Of a stretch of DNA of 64,000 nt, positions 30,210-38,357 are shown piece after piece. The position numbers and the translations under genes are program-made. Under the pieces are notes generated by a model, which saw only the letters and a program-made list of their open reading frames with translations, made no database searches and was not told the origin of the DNA. The first letter of the stretch is position 1; each line of letters opens with the position of its first letter. Location of the stretch: positions 1 through 64,000 of the forward strand of contig NZ_SPQO01000017.1 of assembly GCF_004570325.1 (NCBI RefSeq). The letters are read 5' to 3'. The DNA is from Mycobacterium sp. PS03-16 (GTDB lineage Bacteria; Actinomycetota; Actinomycetes; Mycobacteriales; Mycobacteriaceae).

Positions 30210-30274
30210 TCGCGTCCGTCAGCCCATCCGGTCGCCGTCCTCGCGGTGCCCACTAGTCGAAAGCAGCCGAACCC

Positions 30275-31225
30275 ATGCGTTCGCTACTGATCTTCACCCT
30301 CGTCGGCGTCGGAGCCCAGCTCGTCGATGGCGCGCTCGGGATGGCCTTCGGGGTCACCGCTTCGACGCTGCTGGTGCTCAGCGGCGTCGGCGCAGCCCAG
30401 GCGAGTGCGGCCGTGCACCTCGCCGAGGTCGGCACCACACTCGCCTCGGGCATCTCGCACTGGCGGTTCAAGAACATCGACTGGCCGATGGTGCTCAAGC
30501 TCGGTGTGCCCGGCGCAATCGGGGCCTTCGCCGGCGCCACGGTGCTGTCGTCGTTGTCGACCAAGCACGCCGCGCCGCTCATGGCCGCGATCCTGGTGGC
30601 CATCGGCGCGTACGTGCTGTTGCGGTTCTCGCTGCGCAACCCGCCGGTCATCCGCCACGGGTCCACGCCGCACAGCGCCAAGTTCCTGTCCCCGCTGGGC
30701 CTGTTCGGCGGGTTCATCGACGCGTCCGGCGGTGGCGGCTGGGGTCCGGTGACCACCAGCACGCTCCTGTCCCGCGGCAAGACCGCGCCGCGCACCGTGA
30801 TCGGCTCGGTCAGCGCGTCGGAGTTCCTGGTCGCGGCGTCGGCGTCGCTGGGCTTCGTGGTCGGCCTGCGTGACGAGTTCGTGCAGAATCTGCCCGTCGT
30901 CCTGGGCCTGGCCGCCGGCGGTGTGATCGCCGCGCCGATCGCCGCGTGGCTGGTGAGCCGGATCAGCCCCGCGTTGCTGGGCACCGCGGTGGGCGGCGTC
31001 ATCGTGCTGACCAACAGCCAGAAACTGGTGCACTACTTCGGTATCCACTGGCCCTGGTCGACCCTCATCTACAGCCTGATCGTGGTGGCCTGGGCGACGC
31101 TGGTGGCGCTGGCCTGGCGCAATTCCCGCGCCCCGAAGTACCTGCCGGCCGAGCCCGGGCCGGATACGTCGGAGCCGGCCCGCGAGAGTGAGGAATTGGC
31201 GGCCATCCCGGAGACGCCGCGCTAG
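30275..31225 (+). CDS. TauE/SafE-family permease 2
   Basis: A 316-residue permease with about eight helices. N-terminal GAQLVDGALGMAFGVTASTL and the internal repeat GGFIDASGGGGWGPVTTSTLL are characteristic of the sulfite-exporter TauE/SafE family. A hydrophilic Pro/Glu-rich tail of about 35 residues follows the last helix. It is not closely similar to permease 1 and is separated from it by a short-ORF region, suggesting independent control. The last four bases overlap the opposing photolyase gene. Confidence 0.88.
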   Translation: MRSLLIFTLVGVGAQLVDGALGMAFGVTASTLLVLSGVGAAQASAAVHLAEVGTTLASGISHWRFKNIDWPMVLKLGVPGAIGAFAGATVLSSLSTKHAAPLMAAILVAIGAYVLLRFSLRNPPVIRHGSTPHSAKFLSPLGLFGGFIDASGGGGWGPVTTSTLLSRGKTAPRTVIGSVSASEFLVAASASLGFVVGLRDEFVQNLPVVLGLAAGGVIAAPIAAWLVSRISPALLGTAVGGVIVLTNSQKLVHYFGIHWPWSTLIYSLIVVAWATLVALAWRNSRAPKYLPAEPGPDTSEPARESEELAAIPETPR

Positions 31226-32769
31226 AACGTCCGGCGCGCCTTCTCCTGGGCGAGGACGTCGTCGAGGTCCGACAGTCGGCCCATGTTCTGCACGGCCCGG
31301 CGAGTGCGCACATTGCCCTCCAGCAGCGCGCGATGGCGGTGCACGAACGCCCAGTAGCCGGCGGTGAACGGGCAGGCGTCCTCGCCGAGCCGCTTCTTCG
31401 GGTCGTAGGCGCAGCTACCACAGTGGTCGCTCATCTTGTTGATGTAGGCGCCGCCGGCGGCGTACGGCTTCGTGGCGAGCTTGCCGCCGTCGGCGTGCTG
31501 ACTCATGCCGACCACGTTGGTGGGCATCACCCACCGGAAGCCGTCGACGTAGGCGGTGGCGTACCACTCGGTGAGGTCACGCGGGTGGTAGCCGCGCTGC
31601 AACGCATGGTTGCCCAGCACCATCAGCCGCTGAATGTGATGGGTCCAGCCGCGGTCCCGCAGGCCCATCAGCGCGTGCCGTAGGCATTCGGCGGTGACGG
31701 CGTCGGCGTCGAGTTCGGTCCACCAGTCCGGTAGCGGCGTGCGGGCGCCGAGCTCGTTGTTGTCGACGTAGCGCTCACCGAAGTGCCAGTACAGATGCCA
31801 CATGTACTCGCGCCAGCCCAGGATCTGCCGGATGAAGCCCTCGACTGCCGCCAGTGGCGCCTGCCCGGTCCGGTAGGCCTGCTCGGCGGCGTGCACGGCG
31901 TCGAGCGGGTGCAGCACGCCGAGGTTGAGCGGCACCGACAGCAGCGAATGTGACATCGCCCAGTCCTGTCCCATGATCGCGTCCTCGTAGCGGCCGAACG
32001 TGGGCAGCCGGTGCTCGATGAAGCGTTTCAGGGCACGCTGTGCTTCGGCGGGTGTGACCGCGAACAGGCGGGGGCCGTCCGCGCCGACCGTGTCGAGCGC
32101 GAGAGCGTCGAGGTCGCGGCGGACCTGCTCGTCGATGTCGTCCTCCCGCGGCTGGTACGGCTTGGGGACGTCGAGGGTGGCCTGCTTCTTGGGCGGGGAC
32201 TCGCGGTTCTCCTCGTCATAGTTCCAGCGGTTGCCGACCGGGTCGGGACCGTTCATCAGGACGTCGAAGCGGCGGCGCTGGTCGCGGTAGAAGTCCTCCA
32301 TGCGGAAGCGGGTGCGGTCGCCGGCCCACTGTTCGAAGTCCGCGCGGGGAAGCGCGAAGGTGGGGGTGGGCAGGACGTCGGCGACCAGCCCCTGCTGTTG
32401 CAGCCGGTGCACGAATCGCTCCGCGGCGAACGACGTCGGCTGGTGCACGAGGACGGGGCGACCGAACCGTTCGAGTCCGTCGGTGTAGGTGTCGGACTTG
32501 ATCAGGGTGGCGCGCTCGCCGAGATCACGATCGGCGTGCCGCAGCGCGGACAGCACGATGTGCAGTTTCTGCCGGTGATAGCGCCGCTTGCGCAGGGCGT
32601 GGTCGGCCTCGATGAGCAGGACCTCGCGGTGGGAGTGCTCGCCGCCATGAACGGCCGGTCCGAGTTGATCGGCGAACAGCCAGAGCGGGGTGTCGTCGCG
32701 GGTCACCTCCTCGAGGCTACGACGGTTGCGGCGCGGCCACGGCGCGACGACGCCCCGCGTCAGAGCCAT
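31222..32769 (-). CDS. Fe-S bacterial photolyase/cryptochrome (FeS-BCP)
   Basis: Up to 515 residues, resembling the 4Fe-4S photolyase/cryptochrome group (PhrB/CryB type), which repairs (6-4) photoproducts or senses blue light with FAD. It opens LWLFADQLGP. The cluster ligands are all present with PhrB spacing: Cys362, Cys450, Cys453, Cys466 (88, 3 and 13 apart), the last three in HCGSC...DACPF. The FAD-domain motifs LNLGVLHPLD and IRQILGWREYMWHLYW fit. The start may be ATG 32769 or GTG 32706; the latter fits the conserved N-terminus but its GAGGAG touches the GTG. Confidence 0.9.
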   Translation of the reverse strand: MALTRGVVAPWPRRNRRSLEEVTRDDTPLWLFADQLGPAVHGGEHSHREVLLIEADHALRKRRYHRQKLHIVLSALRHADRDLGERATLIKSDTYTDGLERFGRPVLVHQPTSFAAERFVHRLQQQGLVADVLPTPTFALPRADFEQWAGDRTRFRMEDFYRDQRRRFDVLMNGPDPVGNRWNYDEENRESPPKKQATLDVPKPYQPREDDIDEQVRRDLDALALDTVGADGPRLFAVTPAEAQRALKRFIEHRLPTFGRYEDAIMGQDWAMSHSLLSVPLNLGVLHPLDAVHAAEQAYRTGQAPLAAVEGFIRQILGWREYMWHLYWHFGERYVDNNELGARTPLPDWWTELDADAVTAECLRHALMGLRDRGWTHHIQRLMVLGNHALQRGYHPRDLTEWYATAYVDGFRWVMPTNVVGMSQHADGGKLATKPYAAGGAYINKMSDHCGSCAYDPKKRLGEDACPFTAGYWAFVHRHRALLEGNVRTRRAVQNMGRLSDLDDVLAQEKARRTF

Positions 32770-32827
32770 GTCACGAATGGACTCTCCGGGCGAGGGTATT
32801 GCTGCCGCCGAGAGGGTGTGGCTGACG

Positions 32828-32986
32828 ATGAGTGTTGTGTTGTTGGGTCCGATGAGCCGGTGTGCGAACTGTCGACGCGTGCCTCCCAGGGGCCAGCGGT
32901 GGCCGTATCTGGCAGGCAGCGACCGATTTTGCTGCCTGGACTGTCTGTACGGGTTACACCCGGAGTTGGAGGACCAGGCGCAGTAG
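32828..32986 (+). CDS. Small Cys-rich protein, zinc-ribbon-like
   Basis: A 52-residue protein with CANC near the start and CCLDC near residue 35-39, spaced as in a small treble-clef or zinc ribbon; the tail is acidic. ATG 32828 has GAGAGGG about 12 bases upstream. It is divergent from the photolyase. A SigF-like pair, CGAAT (32774) and GGGTA (32794) spaced 15, lies between them. No family recognised. The Cys pattern argues that it is expressed. Confidence 0.5.
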   Translation: MSVVLLGPMSRCANCRRVPPRGQRWPYLAGSDRFCCLDCLYGLHPELEDQAQ

Positions 32987-32994
32987 AGCGCAGC

Positions 32995-33020
32995 GGGCAG
33001 CGGCGAGTTCGCCGCTGCCC
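32995..33020. terminator. Bidirectional terminator hairpin
   Basis: An 11-bp GC-rich stem (32995-33005 with 33010-33020) with an AGTT loop sits between the convergent small Cys-rich gene and the minus-strand hypothetical gene. There is no U-tract on either side. Confidence 0.65.
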
Positions 33021-33030
33021 TGCGCGCGAG

Positions 33031-33387
33031 TCATTCGAGGCGTTCGACCACCTCCTGGTACTGGCTCATGATTTGCGCGAGTCCCTCGTCGACCCACGCG
33101 TCGTTGACGCTCACGTGCGAGGCGATGAGCTGGACACGATTGATCATCTGCTGGAATTCCTTGGCGCGGCGCAACGTGTCGATTTGATTCGCGGTGCCGC
33201 GCACGACGATGAAGCCGTTCACCTGACCGCCGGTCGGACCGACGATGGTGACGTCGAAGCGCTCGATCGCTCCTTCCTGCTGCAGGCGTGTGTAGTACTG
33301 CACGGTCTCGCCGTACACCTCGAGGGCTTTCTTCTCCCGTCCGGGTACCGGTTCTCCGAACATCGTGCACAGTGCGGCCTCGGCCAT
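33031..33387 (-). CDS. Hypothetical 118-residue protein
   Basis: A small soluble protein starting MAEAALCTMFGEPVPGREKK. Alternating hydrophobic strands (FDVTIVGPTGG, NGFIVVRGTANQIDTLR) and helices suggest a ferredoxin-like alpha/beta barrel such as in ABM-type dimeric proteins, but no family is certain. ATG 33387 is preferred over ATG 33393 because GGAAGGGG touches the latter and leaves six bases to the former. Function unknown. Confidence 0.7.
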   Translation of the reverse strand: MAEAALCTMFGEPVPGREKKALEVYGETVQYYTRLQQEGAIERFDVTIVGPTGGQVNGFIVVRGTANQIDTLRRAKEFQQMINRVQLIASHVSVNDAWVDEGLAQIMSQYQEVVERLE

Positions 33388-33708
33388 TTCCATCCCCTTC
33401 CACGAACCCCCCTTGGCCGGATTATCGGCCGCGCCGGCGACGACGGTCGGGCTTCGGCAGCGACGCTGCCGCGACGTTGTCGGGGTCAAGAGAATGTGGG
33501 ACCACCACGTGGTTTCGGGTCGCTCCGGGTGTCCGGCCGAGCAGGGGAGAACGGCGCGGAGAGCATGAGTCGACAACGGCGTCGACCCCGAGCGGCGCCC
33601 GAATCCATCGCCGGCGGGCCCGGCGGACAGCGGCGTGCGGTGCCGTTGGGATTCCCGCGGTGCCGTGCGGTAGGCTCACGTGCTGCCGCAGGAGAAATCC
33701 GGCGGCAA
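33388..33708. other. Intergenic region before tRNA-Pro
   Basis: No gene was seen. It holds a perfect 8-bp palindrome CGGCAGCG-A-CGCTGCCG about 33455-33473. A probable tRNA promoter has -10 TAGGCT at 33671-33676 and a weak -35 TTGGGA at 33646-33651, spaced 19 bases. The TAGGCT box lies 32 bases before the tRNA. Confidence 0.45.
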
Positions 33709-33782
<74 letters not shown>

Positions 33783-33790
33783 CACACGTG

Positions 33791-33822
33791 AAGGCGGTCC
33801 CGGAGTCATCCGGGGCCGCCTT
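33791..33822 (+). terminator. tRNA-Pro terminator
   Basis: A 14-bp stem AAGGCGGTCCCGGA / TCCGGGGCCGCCTT (one G-U pair) with loop GTCA, followed by TCTCGT, lies nine bases after the tRNA. Confidence 0.85.
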
Positions 33823-33955
33823 TCTCGTATCCGGCGGGCGGCAGCGTGCTCCGAAGTTGTGAACAACCATCACAATCTCCTCACAATTCACTGTGAAATC
33901 ACGGGTAACAATGACGGTGACCGAAGACCGACCACCATGGCAGGGCGGGATTTCA

Positions 33956-34420
33956 GTGCAGATTGTCAAGGGTTTGGGTGTCGCGCTGACCGCCGCCGCG
34001 CTGTCGGCCACGTCGATGACGGTCGCCACACCGAATGCCCATGCGAGCAGGGTCAATTGGGATGCGATCGCGCAGTGTGAATCCAGCGGGAACTGGGCGA
34101 TCAACACCGGCAACGGGTTCTACGGCGGCCTGCAGTTCCTCCCGGCCACCTGGAAGGAACACGGCGGCGTCAGTTCCCCGGAGAAGACTCCGCGCGAGTA
34201 CCAGATCCTCATCGCCGAACGGGTCCTGCGCACCCAGGGCATCGGCGCCTGGCCGGTGTGCGGTGCCTTCGCGCTCTCCCCGAGGTCCACCGCCCCTCCC
34301 GGTACGGGCAGCACCTGCCGGCTCATGTCCGGCATCGTGCTCGGCGTCGTCAACCTGAACCGGATGTGCGTCGGACTGACGAACCAGGCCCGCGCCGTCG
34401 CCTCCGTCCTGGCCGGCTGA
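33956..34420 (+). CDS. Resuscitation-promoting factor (Rpf) protein
   Basis: A 154-residue secreted Rpf. A signal peptide (about 1-30, cleavage after NAHA) precedes the Rpf lysozyme-like domain beginning VNWDAIAQCESSGNW, with catalytic Glu42, and NGFYGGLQFLPATW. A short C-terminal extension has several Cys. Rpfs cleave peptidoglycan and wake dormant cells. GTG 33956 with AGGGCGGGA five bases upstream puts the signal peptide at the N-terminus; GTG 33893 and ATG 33911 are alternatives. Upstream, GTAAC and GTGAC repeats 12 bases apart may be regulatory. Overall closest in size to RpfC/RpfD. Confidence 0.92.
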   Translation: MQIVKGLGVALTAAALSATSMTVATPNAHASRVNWDAIAQCESSGNWAINTGNGFYGGLQFLPATWKEHGGVSSPEKTPREYQILIAERVLRTQGIGAWPVCGAFALSPRSTAPPGTGSTCRLMSGIVLGVVNLNRMCVGLTNQARAVASVLAG

Positions 34421-34568
34421 CAGCCCGCTCACCCGATTCGCTGTGTTGTCGAAACCGCGCCGTTGACGCTGCACGCGGAGTTATCCTCGGCTCTCTGAGG
34501 CGTAACCGCGTCGGGGTCCGCGCAACCGTCCCAGGGGTCGTAATTCTCGCTCGAGAAGGGGGACCACA

Positions 34569-34919
34569 GTGAACGGATCGGTGAAGAGGCTCGCGCTCGG
34601 CAGCGCGATGGCGGTCGTCGCCTCGATCGGTCTGGCTGCCGCGCCGGCGAGCGCGCAAGACCGCAATGTGCTCATCATCAACGAGACGCGGCACACGATG
34701 GTGGAGTTCTACGCCTCCAACATTGGCCGACAAACCTGGGAGGAGAACATCCTCGGCGAAGACGTGCTACCGGTCGGCCAGTCACTCAACATCAACTTCT
34801 ACGACGGCACCGAGGCCTGCCTGTACGACTTCCGCGCCATCTTCGACGATGGCGACGAACTGGTGCGCAACCGCATCGACGTCTGCGCTATCAGTAGCTA
34901 CCGCTACACGGAGGAGTGA
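34569..34919 (+). CDS. Secreted hypothetical protein, 116 residues
   Basis: A signal peptide (about 1-29, ending APASA) is followed by an 87-residue domain starting DRNVLIINETRHTMVEFYAS, with two Cys that could pair. Beta-rich by composition. GTG 34569 has GAAGGGGGA six bases upstream. Not assigned to a family. It stands alone between Rpf and another secreted protein. Confidence 0.8.
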   Translation: MNGSVKRLALGSAMAVVASIGLAAAPASAQDRNVLIINETRHTMVEFYASNIGRQTWEENILGEDVLPVGQSLNINFYDGTEACLYDFRAIFDDGDELVRNRIDVCAISSYRYTEE

Positions 34920-35131
34920 GCGGTATCAGCCGACCGCGGCGTGCGCGCGGCGGGTAGTTGACTGCGGGATGGTGGCTTCCCTCGGTCATGAAGAACATGC
35001 CGCCTGTTTAGCGCGGCCGATTCAAGGTCGATCGCTTCCACTGGGAAGCGCGACGCTGCCGATTCCGACGCACTTACTGACATGTACCGGAAGGCCGCCG
35101 AGAATCAACTTCGCGAGCGAGGAGGGTGCAC

Positions 35132-35494
35132 ATGCTCAGGAGATTGATGATCAGCGGAGCCGCAGCCGCAGTTCTATCCGTTCCGCTTGCCAGCGTGGCA
35201 TGGGGTGACCCTCCCGAAGACCCGGGGTCCGACGGTGTGGGTGCCGGCGGCATTCCGCGGGTCCTCGGGGACAACGTGGGCACCACCGGTCCATTCCCGC
35301 CGGGCGCCGGGGCCGAGGGAATCGGCGGGTTCAGCGACTTCGCTCAGCAACCGGGTTTCTCCTCACCTGAGTACATCAACGACCAGTTCCCCGACACGGA
35401 CCGCACGCCGGGCGGGGCGATCAAACGGCAGTCCCCCGCGTGCGGCAACGGAAGTGGCCCGAAAGGCACCGACTTCGAGCAGACCTGCCCTTGA
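35132..35494 (+). CDS. Small secreted Gly/Pro-rich protein
   Basis: A 120-residue protein. The signal peptide ends near VAWGDPPED, and the mature part is Gly/Pro-rich without clear domains, with two Cys near the end. ATG 35132 is chosen because GGAGG (35121-35125) leaves six bases to it, while GTG 35126 would touch the ribosome site. Function unknown; typical of the many small exported mycobacterial proteins. Confidence 0.72.
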   Translation: MLRRLMISGAAAAVLSVPLASVAWGDPPEDPGSDGVGAGGIPRVLGDNVGTTGPFPPGAGAEGIGGFSDFAQQPGFSSPEYINDQFPDTDRTPGGAIKRQSPACGNGSGPKGTDFEQTCP

Positions 35495-35691
35495 ACGGCG
35501 TTGGCGCTCGCAGGTTTACTTCGGCTAGCCAGTACCGGCTTCGTGATTGTGAACTCGCTCGGCCCAACGCCGCACTGGCGGAAGCCACAGATCGCGCCGT
35601 CCGACGCATGTGAGCGCCTTACAACTGCACCCTGACCGACGAGTTCTGCCGAAACGGGCTCGGGCGGGTGCCCCGGGCGTACGGTCCGGGC

Positions 35692-36195
35692 ATGCCGCTG
35701 CGTTACGTCGACCCGCACCGGAAGCACAGTCGCTGGTACACGGCGATCGAGAGTTTCAGCCGGTCCCGGCCGGGACAGTTCCTGGCGCACCACTTCTGGC
35801 CGCGGATCGACCCGTGGCTGTACCGGACCACCGGCGGGCGCTATCCGTCGGTGCTCGGCGGCCCGTCCACCGCTCCGCTGCGCACCACGGGAGCGAAGTC
35901 GGGTCAGCCCCGCGAGCACCAGATCACGTATTTCCACGACGGGCCCGATCCGATCGTCACCGCCTCGAACTACGGCGGGCCGAAGAACCCGCAGTGGTAC
36001 CACAACCTCAAGGCGCACCCGGAATGCGAACTGGGCGACGAGAAGTTCGTCGCGACCGAGATCACCGACCCCGACGAGTATGCCCGCGTCTACGGCCTCG
36101 CCGAGCAGGTCTACGCGGGCTGGCGCGACTACCGCGAGAAGACCGCACCCATCGGCAGGCACATCCCGGTGTTCCGGCTCATGCCACGGCCGTGA
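35692..36195 (+). CDS. F420-dependent nitroreductase-family protein (Ddn/FDOR-A-like)
   Basis: A 167-residue split-barrel protein of the deazaflavin (F420)-binding Ddn family. Conserved features are APLRTTGAKSGQPREHQIT, SNYGGPKNPQWYHNLKAHP and the YAGWRDYREKT helix. Members reduce quinones or nitroimidazoles with F420H2; the substrate here is unknown. ATG 35692 gives the usual N-terminus (PHRKHSRWY); GTG 35668 is possible. It stands as a single gene with no clear operon partner. Confidence 0.85.
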   Translation: MPLRYVDPHRKHSRWYTAIESFSRSRPGQFLAHHFWPRIDPWLYRTTGGRYPSVLGGPSTAPLRTTGAKSGQPREHQITYFHDGPDPIVTASNYGGPKNPQWYHNLKAHPECELGDEKFVATEITDPDEYARVYGLAEQVYAGWRDYREKTAPIGRHIPVFRLMPRP

Positions 36196-36222
36196 AGCTC
36201 ATCAGAGACGGGTGTGTCCCGC

Positions 36223-36582
36223 TCAGGACTTGTCGTCCTTATCCCTGTCATCGTCATCGGAGCCCTCGTCGGAGTCGTCATCGGAGTCGTCGTCGGAGTC
36301 TTCGTCGTCATCGGAGTCGTCGTCCTTCGACTCGCTTCGCGACTGACGGTCGTCACTCGAGTCATCGTCCGCGTCATCGCGTTTCGCCGACTCGCCCTCG
36401 CCGGCCGACGCGGCCTTGTCGGCGAACTTGGTCAACAACGCCGCGAGCTGCCGGGCGTCCTCCGGTGTGAGCCGGTCGGTGAACACCTGCTCGTTGTCCT
36501 CGCCGCGCCGTTCGACATGCACCGCACCGTCTTTGGCGGCGACGTCCCACCGGCCATCGTCACCATCTCGTTCGTCGGCCAT
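36223..36582 (-). CDS. Small protein with Asp/Ser-rich tail
   Basis: A 119-residue protein. A normal N-terminal domain (about 1-62, VERRGEDNEQVF, TPEDARQLAALLTKFAD) precedes a low-complexity tail of Asp and Ser, about 45 residues, encoded by GTCATCG/GTCGTCG-type repeats (36240-36340). Net charge is strongly negative. It is preceded by a near-perfect SigF promoter (36619-36645), so it is probably a stress-induced protein. No function known. Confidence 0.72.
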   Translation of the reverse strand: MADERDGDDGRWDVAAKDGAVHVERRGEDNEQVFTDRLTPEDARQLAALLTKFADKAASAGEGESAKRDDADDDSSDDRQSRSESKDDDSDDDEDSDDDSDDDSDEGSDDDDRDKDDKS

Positions 36583-36618
36583 GGTTTCCCCTTCCCCGTT
36601 GAAGTCGGATAGAGATCT

Positions 36619-36645
36619 GTACCCGTCACCGCACAGACTGAATCC
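36619..36645 (-). promoter_or_regulatory. SigF-type promoter
   Basis: Read on the minus strand: GGATT, 16 bases, GGGTAC. This matches the mycobacterial SigF consensus (GGWWT-N15-17-GGGTA) without a mismatch. Transcription would start about 28 bases before the ATG of the Asp/Ser-rich gene. Seen in sequence; SigF use is inferred. Confidence 0.65.
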
Positions 36646-36651
36646 GACGCG

Positions 36652-37443
36652 TCACCCGGCAGGCGCGGTGAGCACCCGGACCACCTCTTGGAGCGGATCC
36701 GGCGACGTCGCGATCTCTCCGACGTAGGGGTGGGACAGTTCGAGGACGAGGAACAGGTTGCTCGCAACGATGATCCCGACGATCGCCACCATCGGATAGT
36801 GCATGGCGGGCTTCTCGACGCCGTAGATGATGACGGTGCCCAGCACCATCGCGCTGGTGAGCAGGATGACCGCCCACAGCGCCCACGGCGGTCCGGTGTC
36901 TTCACGAGCGGTGAGCAGGCGGACCGTACGCGCCTGGCTGATCGCGTCGAGGCCGGCCCTCGACGTGGTCAGCGCATCCCGCTGAATGTCGGTCGTGGCC
37001 TGCACCTCCCGGTAGGCCGTATGCAGTCGCGCCAGGGCGCGGTCGGCCTCAGCGGAATGGTCGTCACCGGCCCGTGTCCACTCCGCGACGGCCGCGTTCG
37101 TGTAGTCGAGCAGGCTCTGACGGATGCGATCCCGGTCGGCGGCCGCGAACACGTCGACCTCGCGTGCCATCTGTACCGCCGCAGCGCCTTCGGCGCGCGC
37201 TGCGCCGTCGGCGGTGTTGATCTGCCCCCACATCGCGGACACCACGAACCCGATGAAGAACGCGTAGACGAAACCGATGAAGCCGTAGGTGAACTTGGTG
37301 ACGTCGTTGTGCTCATCGCCGGTGAGGACGGGAAATCGCCGCCGGATGTGCCGCTGAACGAGGACCGCTCCACCGGCGATGACGACGATGAGGCCGAGAA
37401 ACAGCAGCCACGAGGGTATGACCGTAACGATCCATCGACTCAC
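36652..37443 (-). CDS. DUF4239-like membrane protein
   Basis: A 263-residue protein with N-terminal helices (WLLFLGLIVVIAGGAVLV; FTYGFIGFVYAFFIGFVVSAMWG), a soluble helical middle (about 85-175) and two C-terminal helices. The order helix, helix, linker, helix, helix fits the bestrophin-like DUF4239 family. GTG 37443 overlaps the stop of the upstream EamA gene by four bases, so they are coupled. The frame is open further left only as a shadow of the EamA gene. Function unknown; a channel-like role is possible. Confidence 0.78.
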   Translation of the reverse strand: MSRWIVTVIPSWLLFLGLIVVIAGGAVLVQRHIRRRFPVLTGDEHNDVTKFTYGFIGFVYAFFIGFVVSAMWGQINTADGAARAEGAAAVQMAREVDVFAAADRDRIRQSLLDYTNAAVAEWTRAGDDHSAEADRALARLHTAYREVQATTDIQRDALTTSRAGLDAISQARTVRLLTAREDTGPPWALWAVILLTSAMVLGTVIIYGVEKPAMHYPMVAIVGIIVASNLFLVLELSHPYVGEIATSPDPLQEVVRVLTAPAG

Positions 37444-38357
37444 GGGGGCGACTCCATCGTGGTATTCGGTTGTGGGGCAGTGGCTCTGGCGCGGACGGCG
37501 ATCAGTCCGCCCCCGATCACCAACGCCATACCCACGTAGGTGAGGACCGTCGGCCGGTGATGCCAGACGATCCAGTCGATCACGGCGGTGAACACGATGA
37601 CCGAGTAGATGAACGCGCCCAACTTCTCCGCCGGTGCATAGCGATACGCGATCACGATGAGGATCTGGGACAGGACCTGTGCCACGCCCAGTGCTATCAG
37701 CCACGGCCACGCGCGCGAAGGAATCGGCGCCCAGTCGGCGAGCGCGATCGGGACCGACAGGACCGTCGACAGCAGGAAGTAGTAGAAGAGGATCCTGGTC
37801 ACCGGCTCGGTGGCGCCGAGCCAGCGCACCGACATCATCGCCACCGCCAACAGCAGGGCGCCTGCGAGAGCGGACAACTCACCGCCGGTGAACCCGTGGC
37901 TCTGCGGCTGCAGCACCAGCACCACCCCGGCGAAGCCGACACCGGCGCCGAACCACGTCGGCGCGGCGACGCGCTGACGGGTGACGGCCCAGGCGATCAA
38001 TGGCATCCACAGCGGAGCGCTGTAGGTCAGCACCGTGGCGTTGGCCAACGGGATCTCCCTGATCGCGAAGAACAGCGCATACCAGCACCCGGTGCCGGTC
38101 GCAGCGCGCAGCACATGCAGTCCGAGCCGTTCGGTACGCAGCTCAGACCAGCCGCCACGCACCGCCACGGGCAGCATGAACAGCAGGCAGATCGCGTTCT
38201 GGAACAGCAGCAGCACTCCGGTGGAGGTGTACTGGCCGCCGACCTTCGCCACCGTGCCCACCATCGCGACGCAGAAGAACGCCGCGGTGGTCAACGCCGC
38301 TCCGGTGGCGAGGTTCTCCTCCCGGTAGCCGACTCGGTCAGCGGGCAACGTGACCAC
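37440..38357 (-). CDS. EamA/DMT-family transporter
   Basis: A 305-residue drug/metabolite-type transporter with ten predicted helices in two EamA repeats (about 15-145 and 155-295). Typical phrases are LANATVLTYSAPLWMPLIAW and APAEKLGAFIYSVIVFTAVIDW. Members export metabolites or amino acids; the substrate is unknown. It overlaps the upstream SDR gene by 20 bases and the downstream DUF4239 gene by four, forming one operon. Confidence 0.87.
   Translation of the reverse strand: MVTLPADRVGYREENLATGAALTTAAFFCVAMVGTVAKVGGQYTSTGVLLLFQNAICLLFMLPVAVRGGWSELRTERLGLHVLRAATGTGCWYALFFAIREIPLANATVLTYSAPLWMPLIAWAVTRQRVAAPTWFGAGVGFAGVVLVLQPQSHGFTGGELSALAGALLLAVAMMSVRWLGATEPVTRILFYYFLLSTVLSVPIALADWAPIPSRAWPWLIALGVAQVLSQILIVIAYRYAPAEKLGAFIYSVIVFTAVIDWIVWHHRPTVLTYVGMALVIGGGLIAVRARATAPQPNTTMESPP

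Noticed and set aside
33859..33875. CRP site before the Rpf gene
   Set aside because: The half sites are spaced by seven bases instead of six, so it was kept only as part of a weak regulatory observation and not as a feature.
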